Source: Sphingomonas hankookensis | GTDB lineage: Bacteria; Pseudomonadota; Alphaproteobacteria; Sphingomonadales; Sphingomonadaceae | Length of the DNA: 64,000 nt | NCBI RefSeq assembly: GCF_028551275.1 | Contig: NZ_CP117025.1 | Span: forward strand, 863,501 to 927,500 | Direction: 5' to 3' | Shown here: positions 27,319-36,227 of the stretch, one piece after another | How the letters are laid out: each line of letters begins with the position of its first letter | How positions within the stretch are numbered: the stretch's first letter is position 1 | Program-made: the position numbers and the translations under genes | The notes under the pieces: model-generated | Told to the model about the DNA's origin: nothing | Database searches by the model: none | What the model saw: only the letters and a program-made list of their open reading frames with translations

Positions 27319-27885
27319 ATGGTGAAGCTGACCAAGATCTACACCCGCACCGGCGACGGCGGGACCACCGGGCTGGTCGACGGATCGCGCGTGGCGAAGG
27401 ACGCCGCGGTGATGCAGGCGATCGGCGATGTGGACGAGGCCAATTCGGCGCTGGGCGTCGCCATCGCCGCGCTGGGCGAGCATCCCGACACGAAGACGCT
27501 GCTGACGATCCAGAACGACCTGTTCGATCTGGGCGCCGACCTGGCCACCCCGCCGTCGATCGACGGGGCGCTGCGCATCGTGCCGGAACAGGTGACGGCG
27601 CTCGAACAGGCGATCGACCGGGCCAATGCCGGCCTGTCGCCGCTGACCAGCTTCATCCTGCCCGGCGGGTCGGCGGCGGCGGCGGCGCTGCATCTGGCGC
27701 GCGCGATCGTGCGCCGGGCGGAGCGATCGGCGGTGGCGGCGTCGCACGATGCGCCGCTTAACCTGCATCTACTGGCCTATCTCAACCGGCTGTCGGATTT
27801 TCTCTTCGTTTTCGCGCGGCTTGTGAACCAAAGTGCCGGTGGAGACGTTTTGTGGGTACCGGGCGGGGAGCGTCCGGCACCCTAG
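27319..27885 (+). CDS. Cob(I)yrinic acid a,c-diamide adenosyltransferase, PduO type
   Basis: 188 residues. It transfers the adenosyl group of ATP to cob(I)alamin to form adenosylcobalamin. The ATP-binding N-terminus KIYTRTGDGGTTGLVDG and the helical bundle with later RRAERS and LNRLSDFLFVFAR segments are diagnostic. No B12 synthesis genes lie in the window, so it may work in salvage. The egtB gene follows ten bases later. Confidence 0.94.
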   Translation: MVKLTKIYTRTGDGGTTGLVDGSRVAKDAAVMQAIGDVDEANSALGVAIAALGEHPDTKTLLTIQNDLFDLGADLATPPSIDGALRIVPEQVTALEQAIDRANAGLSPLTSFILPGGSAAAAALHLARAIVRRAERSAVAASHDAPLNLHLLAYLNRLSDFLFVFARLVNQSAGGDVLWVPGGERPAP

Positions 27886-27894
27886 GAGACGATC

Positions 27895-29151
27895 ATGCGA
27901 GCGACACCGGCCGACCGGTCCGACCATCCGCTCGCACATCGTTACCGCACCGTCCGATCGCTGACCGATTCGCTGGCGGCACCGCTGTCCGATGCCGATG
28001 CCACCGTTCAGTCGATGGACGATGCGTCGCCGGCCAAATGGCATCTGGCGCACACCACCTGGTTCTTCGAAACCTTCGTCCTGCGCGACCATGTGCCCGG
28101 CTATACGCTGCACGACGACCGTTTCCCGTTCCTGTTCAACAGCTATTACGAGGCGGAAGGCCGGCGCCATGCGCGCAGCCGGCGCGGGATGATTACCCGC
28201 CCCAGCCTGGACGAGGTGCGCGGCTATCGCGCGGCGGTCGATGCCGCCCTGCTCGCCGCCTTGCCGACCCTGTCGGAGGCCGCGCAGGAACTGGTGGCGC
28301 TCGGCTGCAACCATGAGGAGCAGCATCAGGAATTGCTGCTGACCGACATTCTCCACCATTTCAGCGAGAACCCTCTGGAGCCGGCGATGTTCGCGCCCGA
28401 GCCCAAACGCCCGGTGGCGGTGCCGCCGCCGACCGGCTGGATCGAGCATCCAGGCGGGATCGTGCAGGTCGGCCATGGCGGACAGGGCTTCGCGTTCGAT
28501 TGCGAAGGGCCGCGGCATGACGTGCTGCTCCACGCCCATGCCATCGCCGACCGGACCGTCACCAATGGCGAATGGGCGGCGTTCATCGCGGATGGCGGCT
28601 ATCGCGACGCGCGGCTGTGGCTGGCCGATGGCTGGGCATGGGTGCAGGCGAACGGGATCGACGCGCCGCTCTATTGGGAGCGGCAGGGCGAGGTCTGGAC
28701 CCGGTTCGGGCTGGACGGGCGGCGCGCGATCGATCCCGCCGCGCCGGTGACGCATGTCAGCTTCTTCGAGGCGGATGCCTATGCGACCTGAGCCGGTGCC
28801 CGCCTGCCGACCGAGTTCGAATGGGAGGCCGCCGCCGCCGCCCATGATCCGGCGGGCGGCAACCAGCTGGACCATGCCCATGCGGTCGAACCGCGCCCGT
28901 CGAGCGGCGGGCCGGCGTTCTTCGGCGATGTGTGGCAATGGACCGGCAGCGCCTACCGCCCCTATCCCGGCTTCCGCACCGTGGAGGGCGCGGTCGGCGA
29001 ATATAACGGCAAGTTCATGAGCGGGCAGTTCGTGCTGCGCGGGAGCTCCTGCGCCACGCCGCGCGGCCATGCGCGCGCCTGCTACCGCAATTTCTTCTAC
29101 CCCCATCAGCGCTGGCAATTCACCGGCGTCCGCCTTGCAAAGGATCTGTGA
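27895..29151 (+). pseudogene. egtB: Ergothioneine biosynthesis protein EgtB, interrupted by an in-frame TGA
   Basis: EgtB is the non-haem iron sulfoxide synthase that joins hercynine to cysteine or gamma-glutamylcysteine. The frame would encode 418 residues, but codon 299 (28789-28791) is TGA. It stands where the family has Trp in the [12 protein letters not shown] motif, so TGG to TGA is the simplest change. The N-terminal DinB-like domain with iron-binding histidines (WHLAHTTWFFE; CNHEEQHQE) is intact. After the stop the same frame continues with [21 protein letters not shown] and [19 protein letters not shown] to the true end. The ribosome site AGGAG is strong and egtD follows, coupled. 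The cause is a real nonsense mutation or a base-call error. Confidence 0.88.
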
Positions 29152-30125
29152 TGCTGCTCAGCGACGACGTGCCGATGGTGACCCGTGCCGACCCCGCGTT
29201 CCGCGCCGATGTGCTGGCCGGGCTGTCGCTGTCGCAAAAGGCGATTCCGGCGCGCTGGTTCTATGACCGCAAGGGGTCGGAGCTGTTCGAGGACATCACC
29301 GCGCTGCCCGAATATTATCCGACGCGCGCCGAAACCGCGATCCTGAAGACGATCTGCCCCGAACTGGTCGGCGCGGTCGGCGACGGCGTGGCGGTGGTGG
29401 AGTTCGGATCGGGATCGTCGGTCAAGACGCCGATCCTGCTCAACTGCATCGAACCGGCCGCCTATGTCCCGATCGATATTTCGGGCGATTTCCTGCGGTC
29501 GTCGGCGGCGACGCTGAGCGGGCAGTTTCCGGGGCTGCCGGTGCTGCCGGTCGAGGCGGACTTCATGCATCCGGTGCCGTTGCCCGATGCGGTGGCGGAC
29601 ATGCCCAAGCTCGGCTTCTTCCCCGGATCGACCATCGGCAATATGGAACCGCTGGCGGCGGGTACGCTGTTGCGCGCAATGCGCGACTGGCTGGGCGAAG
29701 GCGCGATGCTGCTGATCGGGATCGACCGCGTGAAGGACGAGGATACGCTGGTCGCCGCCTATGACGATGCGGCAGGCGTGACGGCTGCGTTCAACCTGAA
29801 CCTGCTCGACCGGATCAACCGCGAGCTGGCCGGCACGGTGCCGGTCGACGCGTTCGCGCACGAAGCGCGCTGGAACGACGATGCCGCGCGGATCGAGATG
29901 CATCTGCGCGCGACCCGCGACGTGGGTTTCACGGTCGACGGGCGATCGTTCGCGATGCGCGCCGGAGAGACGATCCATACCGAGAACAGCCATAAATATG
30001 GCGACCGCGACGCGCGGCTGTTGCTGCGCAGCGGCGGGTGGACCCCCCAGCAGCAATGGTGCGGCGACGATGGCGCGTTCTGCGTGATCCTGGCCGAAGC
30101 GCAGACGGTGCCGATCGCCCCGTGA
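29151..30125 (+). CDS. egtD: L-histidine N-alpha-methyltransferase
   Basis: 324 residues from the ATG at 29151 (a GTG directly before it is also possible). It makes hercynine by triple methylation of histidine with SAM, the first step of ergothioneine synthesis. Typical segments are QKAIPARWFYDRKGSELFE, the SAM loop VEFGSGSSVKTPILL (about residues 84-98), and FPGSTIGNMEP. The start overlaps the egtB stop, so it is coupled to that gene. With egtB broken, this gene alone would give hercynine. Confidence 0.95.
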   Translation: MLLSDDVPMVTRADPAFRADVLAGLSLSQKAIPARWFYDRKGSELFEDITALPEYYPTRAETAILKTICPELVGAVGDGVAVVEFGSGSSVKTPILLNCIEPAAYVPIDISGDFLRSSAATLSGQFPGLPVLPVEADFMHPVPLPDAVADMPKLGFFPGSTIGNMEPLAAGTLLRAMRDWLGEGAMLLIGIDRVKDEDTLVAAYDDAAGVTAAFNLNLLDRINRELAGTVPVDAFAHEARWNDDAARIEMHLRATRDVGFTVDGRSFAMRAGETIHTENSHKYGDRDARLLLRSGGWTPQQQWCGDDGAFCVILAEAQTVPIAP

Positions 30126-30976
30126 TCCGTCTTGTCCTGACGATGGTGGCGCTGGCGGCGGCGGTGCCGGCAGCGGCGCGCGACCTGACCGTGATGAGCC
30201 TCAACATCCGCCTGCCCGCCGAGGGCGACGGGGCAAATCGGTGGGAATTGCGGCGTGACCTGACCGCCGCGACGATCCGCCGGGCCGATCCGGACGTGAT
30301 CGGCATGCAGGAATTGTTCAAGCTACAGGCCGACGACGTGGTCGCCCGGCTGCCGCGCTATCGGTGGATCGGCGTCGGGCGCAGCGGGACCGGCCGGGCA
30401 GAGGACGAGCATATGGGCGTCTTCTACCGCGCCGACCGGCTGCAGGTGGAGCGCTGGGGCAATTTCTGGCTGTCGGACACGCCCGAAGTGCCGGGCAGCA
30501 TCAGCTGGGGACACCCTTATCCGCGCATGGTGACCTGGGCGATCTTCCGCGAGCGGGACGGCAATCGGTTCGCGATGTTCAACACGCACCTGCCGTACCG
30601 CGCCGAGGACGAGGCGGCGCGCGAGAAGGGCGCGGCGCTGCTCGCGGCACGAATCCCGGGGATCGCCGGCGACCTGCCCGTCGTGCTGACCGGCGATTTC
30701 AACACCGTGCCCGACAGCCCGACTCATCGCCGGCTGGAACGCGATCTGAGCGATGCATGGGTCGCGACCAGGCGCCGTAGCGGACCGGAGGCGACCTTTC
30801 ACGGCTTTACCGGCACGCCCGACCGGCGGATCGACTGGATTTTCACGCGCGGCTTTACGCCGGTGTCGGTGACGACGATCGATACGCGCCGGGGCGATGT
30901 GTTTCCCTCGGACCATTATCCGGTGGTCGCGGTGCTGCGGCGCGCTCGGCAAGGTTCTGCGTCACCCCGGACGTGA
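30122..30976 (+). CDS. Endonuclease/exonuclease/phosphatase family protein, exported
   Basis: 284 residues from a GTG at 30122 overlapping the egtD stop. A short signal peptide (IRLVLTMVALAAAVPAAA) precedes an EEP domain with all hallmark parts: MSLNIRLP, GMQELFKLQ, FNTHLPYRAEDEAARE, LTGDFNTVPDSP, RIDWIFTR and SDHYPVVA. It should act in the periplasm on a phosphodiester or sugar-phosphate substrate; the exact one cannot be read. It is the last gene of the egt cluster and is convergent with the DUF1176 gene. Confidence 0.9.
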   Translation: MIRLVLTMVALAAAVPAAARDLTVMSLNIRLPAEGDGANRWELRRDLTAATIRRADPDVIGMQELFKLQADDVVARLPRYRWIGVGRSGTGRAEDEHMGVFYRADRLQVERWGNFWLSDTPEVPGSISWGHPYPRMVTWAIFRERDGNRFAMFNTHLPYRAEDEAAREKGAALLAARIPGIAGDLPVVLTGDFNTVPDSPTHRRLERDLSDAWVATRRRSGPEATFHGFTGTPDRRIDWIFTRGFTPVSVTTIDTRRGDVFPSDHYPVVAVLRRARQGSASPRT

Positions 30977-30989
30977 TCCTGGGCGAAGC

Positions 30990-32048
30990 CTAACGGATCA
31001 CCCGCGCGGTCCACGTCCGGATGAAGTCGGGATTGCCGTGACAGTCGTCCATCTGGCGCTGCTCGATCAGGCGGAAGCGGGTGCCGTCCCATGCATAGCG
31101 TTGCGTCATGCCGCAATCTCCCAGCCCCCGCCCCTTGGCGAAGGTGTCGAGGATGCCGTCCTCGAACGTCGCGTTGTACACCAGGTCGCCGTCGGAATCG
31201 CCGGCGACCGGCATGTCGAACGAGGCCGGCATCGCCTCGCCCCGTTCGATCACGAACAGCGCGGACAGGATGTTATAGGCCCCGGCGGCGCAGGGCACGA
31301 TCGCCAGCGTGCGCGGGCCGTCCAGCGTCTTGGTGGTGACGTCGGGCAGGTCGTGGTCGTCGCAATCGGCCTGTTGGCGCATCCGGGTGATGAGCAGCGG
31401 GTCGAGCAGCGCGGCCTCCCCCCGGATGGTCGCGGCGCGGACGACCGGCAGCGGCGGGGCGGGGCGGGTATCGGGCTTCGTGCCGCGCGCGACGATCGCG
31501 CCGGTGGTGCCGACGCGCCCCTGCCGGTCGTCGATCCAGCGCAAGGCCGCCGACGCGCCGGTCAGCTTCAAGGGCGCGATGCTCTGGCCACCGGCGGCGA
31601 TGAGGGTCAGCGTCCGGCCAATGGCGAGCTTCGCGGCGAGTGCCATTGCCGGAGCGCCGGTCAGGACGATGGCATCGTCCTGCTGCGTGCCGCCGCGCGC
31701 GACCGGTTCGTCATCGACCGTGGCGGTCAGCGGGAGCGCGATGTCGTCCTGGCTGCGCAGGCGGATCGCGACCGGGGCGTCGGCGCCGGGACCGCGTTCG
31801 ATCGACAGGGTCAGGGCGGGGGCGTCGCCCTCTTCGGGCATCAGCGATCCCGCCTGGCAGGTGCCGCCATTGTCGCAGCCGACCGCCCAGTCGCCGAAGC
31901 GCTTGAGGGCCAGGGGGCGGGGCGGGGTGGCGGTGTCGGTGAGCGGCGTGGGCGAAGGCGATGCGCTCGGCGCCGGGGCGGGCGGTGCCGACGCGCCGTT
32001 GCAGGCGAACAGCGACAACGGCAGGGCGAAGGGCAGGAAACGGCGCAT
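30990..32048 (-). CDS. DUF1176 domain-containing lipoprotein
   Basis: 352 residues. A lipobox (LSLFAC, Cys near residue 16) marks it as a likely lipoprotein, followed by a long Ala/Pro/Ser linker. The remainder matches DUF1176, with [14 protein letters not shown] near the start and [18 protein letters not shown] at the end; several cysteines could form disulfides. Function is unknown. It stands alone, divergent from the dehydrogenase gene. Confidence 0.88.
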   Translation of the reverse strand: MRRFLPFALPLSLFACNGASAPPAPAPSASPSPTPLTDTATPPRPLALKRFGDWAVGCDNGGTCQAGSLMPEEGDAPALTLSIERGPGADAPVAIRLRSQDDIALPLTATVDDEPVARGGTQQDDAIVLTGAPAMALAAKLAIGRTLTLIAAGGQSIAPLKLTGASAALRWIDDRQGRVGTTGAIVARGTKPDTRPAPPLPVVRAATIRGEAALLDPLLITRMRQQADCDDHDLPDVTTKTLDGPRTLAIVPCAAGAYNILSALFVIERGEAMPASFDMPVAGDSDGDLVYNATFEDGILDTFAKGRGLGDCGMTQRYAWDGTRFRLIEQRQMDDCHGNPDFIRTWTARVIR

Positions 32049-32136
32049 GGGGGTGCGATACCGGCATGCACCCGTGATCGAAAGCCGCTATTGCCGCGTT
32101 CGAGCCGGGAAACGGCATTTATCGAGAGGAAGCAGG

Positions 32137-33006
32137 ATGAAGACGATTGGCGTGATCGGCGCGGGCCAGATGGGGGCCGGCATCGCGCAGGTATCGGCGC
32201 AGGCCGGCTATGACGTGCTGCTGTCCGACGTGTCGGTCGAGCGCGCGCAGGGCGGCAAGGACGGTATCGCCAAGCAACTGGCGCGCGCGGTGTCGAAGGA
32301 AAAGATCACGCAGGGCGATGCCGATGCGGCACTCGGGCGGATCACGCCGGTCGGCGACCTTGCGGCGATGGCCCCATGCGACCTGGTGATCGAGGCGGCG
32401 ACCGAGCGGGAAGCGATCAAGCGCCAGATCTTCGAGACCGTGGGCAAGGCGCTGTCCGATACCGCGATCCTCGCCAGCAATACCTCGTCGATCCCGATCA
32501 CGCGGCTGGCGCAGGCGGCACCCGACCCGGCGCGCTTCATGGGGGTGCATTTCTTCAACCCGGTGCCGGTGATGGGCCTGATCGAACTGATCCGCGGCCT
32601 TGCCACCAGCGACGCGACGGTCGCGGCGGTCGAGGCGTTCGGGCAGAGCCTGAACAAGCGGATCGTCCATGCCAATGACGCACCGGGCTTCATCGTCAAC
32701 CGCGTGCTGATGCCGATGCTGAACGAGGCGTGCTTCGCGCTGGGCGAGGGCGTGGCGACGATCCCCGATATCGACGCGGCGTGCCAGCTGGGGCTCAATC
32801 ACCCGATGGGGCCGTTCACGCTCGCCGACTTTATCGGGCTGGACACCTGTCTGGAGATTACCCGCGTCCTGTTCGAAGGGACCGGCGACCCTAAGTTCCG
32901 CCCCGCGCCGCTGCTGGTCAAATATGTCGAGGCCGGCTGGTACGGGCGCAAGGTCAAGCGCGGCTTTTATGATTATTCGGGCGAGGAGCCGGTGCCGACC
33001 CGGTAA
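32137..33006 (+). CDS. 3-hydroxybutyryl-CoA dehydrogenase
   Basis: 289 residues with a good ribosome site (GAGAGGAAGC). It oxidises 3-hydroxyacyl-CoA with NAD(P). The Rossmann loop [13 protein letters not shown] is at residues 5-17, the catalytic SNTSSIPIT and HFFNPVPVM segments are at about 116-148, and the C-terminal helical domain is complete ([17 protein letters not shown]). Length fits the short single-function family (PaaH/Hbd). With scoA/scoB further on it may serve hydroxybutyrate or short-chain acyl-CoA metabolism. Confidence 0.93.
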   Translation: MKTIGVIGAGQMGAGIAQVSAQAGYDVLLSDVSVERAQGGKDGIAKQLARAVSKEKITQGDADAALGRITPVGDLAAMAPCDLVIEAATEREAIKRQIFETVGKALSDTAILASNTSSIPITRLAQAAPDPARFMGVHFFNPVPVMGLIELIRGLATSDATVAAVEAFGQSLNKRIVHANDAPGFIVNRVLMPMLNEACFALGEGVATIPDIDAACQLGLNHPMGPFTLADFIGLDTCLEITRVLFEGTGDPKFRPAPLLVKYVEAGWYGRKVKRGFYDYSGEEPVPTR

Positions 33007-33049
33007 AGGACGCTTGACGTAAAGCGAGCTTGTCATGTAAAGCGTCCTT
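33006..33049. promoter_or_regulatory. Two adjacent palindromic boxes upstream of the membrane protein/Xre pair, likely operator
   Basis: Two similar palindromic boxes lie side by side: GCTTGACGTAAAGC (33012-33025) and GCTTGTCATGTAAAGC (33028-33043). Enclosing them is a perfect 10-bp inverted repeat (AAGGACGCTT at 33006-33015 with AAGCGTCCTT at 33040-33049). The region is about 23 bases ahead of the membrane-protein start, where a repressor would block transcription. The Xre protein of the same operon is the obvious candidate ligand. Confidence 0.6.
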
Positions 33050-33071
33050 CACAATAGTGGAGGACGCCGTG

Positions 33072-33485
33072 ATGTCGATGCCGCCTGAAATGAAGCGCTA
33101 TACCGTGCGGCTGATGAGCGTGATGACGCTGTACGGGGTCACGCTGGTCGGGGTGAATCTATGGTTCCGGCACGCGCCGCCGACAGGGGCGCTGGCCTAT
33201 GTCGCGGCGGTACTGCCGGCGGTACCGATCGCGCTGGTATTCGTGGTGATCGGGCGGCTGCTCGTCGAGATGCGCGACGAGTATCTGCGGGCGCAGATGG
33301 TGCGTGATCAGCTGATCGCGACCGGAGTCACGCTGTCGATCACGACCGCCATGGGCTTTCTCGAAGGGTTCGGCATGATCGGCCATGTCGAGGGCTATTA
33401 TGCGGCGACGATCTGGTTCGGCGCATTGGGGCTTGCCGCCTGCCTGCGCGGCATCGGCCGGTTGCGGGAGCGGGCCGATGGATAA
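33072..33485 (+). CDS. Small membrane protein of unknown function, partner of an Xre regulator
   Basis: 137 residues from the ATG at 33072, with GGAGG eight bases upstream. Four hydrophobic segments are visible (about 14-30, 38-60, 80-98 and 108-124). I do not recognise a named domain. It overlaps the following Xre-type gene by eight bases, so the pair is translated together. Membrane protein plus tiny Xre regulator is a recurrent pair in proteobacteria; its purpose is not known to me. Confidence 0.8.
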   Translation: MSMPPEMKRYTVRLMSVMTLYGVTLVGVNLWFRHAPPTGALAYVAAVLPAVPIALVFVVIGRLLVEMRDEYLRAQMVRDQLIATGVTLSITTAMGFLEGFGMIGHVEGYYAATIWFGALGLAACLRGIGRLRERADG

Positions 33486-33678
33486 TCATCTGCGTACGCT
33501 CCGGGCCGAGCGTGGCTGGTCGCAGCAGCATCTGGCCGAACGGCTGGAGGTGTCGCGCCAGAGCGTCAACGCGATCGAAACCGGCCGCTACGACCCGTCG
33601 CTGCCGCTCGCCTTTCGGATTGCCGAGCTGTTCGGGCTGACGATCGAGGACGTCTTCGTCAGCTCGACGCGGGGTTAG
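33478..33678 (+). CDS. Xre-family helix-turn-helix transcriptional regulator
   Basis: 66 residues, almost entirely a Cro/CI-type DNA-binding domain: LRAERGWSQQHLAERLEVS, then the recognition helix RQSVNAIETGRYDPSLPLA, then FGLTIEDVF. This compact form, like the YozG/Rv-type single-domain regulators, often represses its own operon. The palindromic boxes at 33012-33043 are the probable target. It begins inside the upstream membrane protein gene, preceded by GGGAG. Confidence 0.92.
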   Translation: MDNHLRTLRAERGWSQQHLAERLEVSRQSVNAIETGRYDPSLPLAFRIAELFGLTIEDVFVSSTRG

Positions 33679-33701
33679 CGCTCGAGTCATCCATCATGGG
33701 A

Positions 33702-33785
33702 ACGTCACCCCAGCGAAAGCTGGGGTCTCAGGCGACTCTTGCTGCGCGCCCTTACCGGGAGATCCCAGCCTTCGCTGGGATGACG
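33702..33785. repeat. Paired palindromic repeat, GCGAAGGC type
   Basis: Same paired structure as at 12639, with stems CCCCAGC/GCTGGGG and CCCAGC/GCTGGG about 35 bases apart. It separates two convergent genes. Confidence 0.85.
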
Positions 33786-33812
33786 TCGGGTCCGAGTGCA
33801 AGCGACCGAACC

Positions 33813-34115
33813 TCAGATAAACGTCGCCACCGTCGCGCGGTAGATGGCCGGCAGGATGATGCCCTGCAGGATGCCGATCAGCACCAGCACCACGAACGGC
33901 GCGAAGTCGAGCGCGCCGAAATCGGGCAGGATGCGCCGGATCGGGCGGTAGATCGGCTCCGTCACCACCATCAGCCCGCGATAGAGCGAGCGGATGAAGT
34001 CGTTATGCGTGTTGATGACGTTGAACGCGATCAGGATCGACAGGAGCGCCTGTACGATGATGATCCACCACAGGACGTTCAGCAGTACCTGAATGATATC
34101 GAGCAGGACGTTCAA
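33813..34115 (-). CDS. YggT family membrane protein
   Basis: 100 residues with two hydrophobic stretches (about 5-32 and 70-92) separated by a loop containing RGLMVVTEPIYRPIRRILPDFG, the characteristic YggT motif. YggT proteins have been linked to osmotic tolerance and membrane organisation near cell-division genes. Length and layout match the one-domain form. It is upstream-adjacent to argB on the same strand, with a 126-base gap. Confidence 0.92.
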   Translation of the reverse strand: MNVLLDIIQVLLNVLWWIIIVQALLSILIAFNVINTHNDFIRSLYRGLMVVTEPIYRPIRRILPDFGALDFAPFVVLVLIGILQGIILPAIYRATVATFI

Positions 34116-34241
34116 CGCAGGGGGCCTTTCGCGAATGGCTCTCGACTATAGGGATGCGGACGCCCGGGTCCAAGCCTTGTCAGGTCGGTTCGGGGCCGGC
34201 GTGTTGTCGGTGCAACACAGCCGGCTGCCGTTCGTTCCTTG

Positions 34242-35138
34242 TCAGGCGTGGACCAGCGTGCCGGCGCCCTGTTCGGTGAAGATTTCGAGCAGCATGGCGT
34301 GCGGCACGCGGCCGTCGAGGATGACCGCCGCGTCGACGCCCTGCGCCACCGCCGATACGCACGTCTCGACCTTCGGGATCATGCCGCCGCTGATCGTGCC
34401 GTCGGCCTTAAGCTCGGCGATGCGCGCCGCGTCGAGGTCGGTCAGCAGCTCGCCGCTCTTGTCGAGCACGCCCGCGACATCGGTCAGCAGGAAGAAGCGC
34501 GAGGCGCCCATCGCCCCGGCGATCGACCCGGCCATGGTGTCGGCGTTGATATTGTAGGTGTCGCCATCCGCGCCCAGCGCGACCGGCGCCACGACCGGAA
34601 TGAAGCCGTCGCGCGCGAGGCTGTGCAGGATCGTCGGATCGACCGCGACCGGCGTACCGACAAAGCCCAGGTCGACATGGCGTTCGATCCCCTGCGCGCG
34701 GTCGGGTTCGTTGCGGCCGACCTTTTCGGCGGTGACGAGGCGCGCGTCCTTGCCCGAAATGCCGACCGCCTTGCCGCCCGCCGCCGCGATCCAGGCGACG
34801 ATTTCCTTGTTGATCTTGCCGGCCAGCACCATTTCCGCGACCTCGGCGGTGGCGGCGTCGGTGACGCGCAGCCCGTCGACGAAGCGCGATTCGACGCCCA
34901 GCCGCTTGAGCATCGCCCCGATCTGCGGACCGCCGCCATGGACGACGACCGGATTGATGCCGACCTGCTTCAACAGCACGACATCCTCGGCGAAATCGCG
35001 CGCCAGTTCGGGATCGCCCATCGCGTGCCCGCCATATTTCACCACGAAGGTGCGACCGGCATAGCGCTGCAGATAGGGCAGCGCCTCGGTCAGCGTTTCC
35101 GCCTTGGCGAGCATCTTCGGATCGGGTGCGTGGGTCAT
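34242..35138 (-). CDS. argB: Acetylglutamate kinase
   Basis: 298 residues. It phosphorylates N-acetylglutamate in arginine synthesis. The phosphate-binding segments [10 protein letters not shown] and [14 protein letters not shown] near the N-terminus, [15 protein letters not shown] in the middle, and [17 protein letters not shown] towards the C-terminus are all intact. The longer N-terminus (about 25 residues of helix) is typical of the arginine-sensitive hexameric form, which suggests feedback control. Confidence 0.96.
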   Translation of the reverse strand: MTHAPDPKMLAKAETLTEALPYLQRYAGRTFVVKYGGHAMGDPELARDFAEDVVLLKQVGINPVVVHGGGPQIGAMLKRLGVESRFVDGLRVTDAATAEVAEMVLAGKINKEIVAWIAAAGGKAVGISGKDARLVTAEKVGRNEPDRAQGIERHVDLGFVGTPVAVDPTILHSLARDGFIPVVAPVALGADGDTYNINADTMAGSIAGAMGASRFFLLTDVAGVLDKSGELLTDLDAARIAELKADGTISGGMIPKVETCVSAVAQGVDAAVILDGRVPHAMLLEIFTEQGAGTLVHA

Positions 35139-35181
35139 GGATGGGCGCTTTAGCGGGGTCGGGGGGCGGAAGGAAGAAGTT

Positions 35182-35417
35182 GGTTCACGCGGAGGCGCGG
35201 GGCGGCGGGAGAAAGAGATTTATTCGCGCAGAGGCGCAGAGGGCGCAGAGATAGTGCGCTCGCCGCGACAGCGGCTCTCCATCATCGGCTGCCGATAGAG
35301 AAGAGGCTGCGCCAGACCGGCCGCCATCGCCGGCACCACAACCTCTCAGCGCCCTCTGCGCCTCTGCGCGACAAAACCCCTTCTTCTTCTCCGCGCCTCC
35401 GCGCCTTCGCGTGAACC
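35182..35417. repeat. Mosaic inverted-repeat element (copy 1)
   Basis: A ~236-bp element fills most of the 289-base gap between argB and the queuosine transporter. Outer ends are GGTTCACGCGxAGGCGCGG-like and its inverse CGCGCCTTCGCGTGAACC. Inner arms carry GAGGCGCAGAGGGCGCAGAG and its inverse around 35345-35372. The centre differs from that of the second copy at 54838. No coding content is seen. Confidence 0.8.
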
Positions 35418-35427
35418 CGAATCCTTC

Positions 35428-36096
35428 TTACCGCGCCCGGTCCAGCCAGCGCCCCAGCCCGACAAAGGCATAGATCAGCGGCGGGACCAGCACGATCGAC
35501 AGCACGACCTTGGCCAGCATCTGTCCGACCACCAGCTGCCCGATCGGGAACACGCCATAGAAGGCGACCGTCACGAAGATCAGCGTATCGACGATCTGCG
35601 ACAGCACGCTGGCGATCGCCGCGCGCAGCCAGAGCAATTTGCCTTCGCCGCGCTTCAGCCAGCCGAAGATCGTGACGTTGAGCGTCTGCGATACGCCATA
35701 GGCGATGATCCCCGCGCCCCAGATGCGCCACGTCGCGCCGAGGATGATCTGGATCGCATCGCGATTGACCGGCAGCATGTCCGCCGATGCGGGCAGCGCC
35801 CACACGATCCATGACAGGATCATCGAGGTGATGAGCGGCACGAAGCCGAACCACACCAGATGCTTCGCGCGCCCCGGGCCATAGAGTTCGGCGATCGCGC
35901 TCGACACCACGACCAGCAGCAGGAAGGCGAAGATGCCCGCCTCCACCGCCAGCGGGCCGATCGCGACCTGCTTGTTGCCCAGCACGCCTGCGACGCAGAC
36001 CATGCCGCCATAGAAGATCGAGAGGATGAACAGCGCGCGGGGCAGGGTGATCGTCGCGGACGCAGGTGCGGTCGCGGGCGGGGCGGGTGTCGTCAT
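35428..36096 (-). CDS. Queuosine precursor transporter (YhhQ/VUT family)
   Basis: 222 residues from the ATG at 36096. Six hydrophobic helices are visible and the SSAIAELYGPGRAK and SQIVDTLIFVTVAFYG segments are diagnostic of the VUT family, which imports preQ0/preQ1 in organisms that cannot make them. The family reading is firm; the substrate follows from relatives. gluQ at 26.2 kb modifies queuosine in tRNA, so queuosine use in this strain is consistent. No preQ1 riboswitch was recognised. Confidence 0.9.
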   Translation of the reverse strand: MTTPAPPATAPASATITLPRALFILSIFYGGMVCVAGVLGNKQVAIGPLAVEAGIFAFLLLVVVSSAIAELYGPGRAKHLVWFGFVPLITSMILSWIVWALPASADMLPVNRDAIQIILGATWRIWGAGIIAYGVSQTLNVTIFGWLKRGEGKLLWLRAAIASVLSQIVDTLIFVTVAFYGVFPIGQLVVGQMLAKVVLSIVLVPPLIYAFVGLGRWLDRAR

Positions 36097-36227
36097 GACC
36101 CTTGCTAGTCCCGAAATCGGCCGATGGCAAAAGCGTTTGTCGCCGCTGGCGTCGCTGGCCGTGGCATGGCATGTCACGACGGTTTGGGCCGTCCGGGGCG
36201 GGCGGCGGGGCAGGGTAAGCGTTCAAC

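Noticed and set aside
28789-28791. TGA in egtB as a selenocysteine codon
   Set aside because: The position corresponds to Trp, not Cys, in relatives, and no SECIS-like hairpin was recognised next to it.
36097-36227. preQ1 riboswitch for the queuosine precursor transporter
   Set aside because: No preQ1-type short pseudoknot sequence was found in the leader between the divergent genes.
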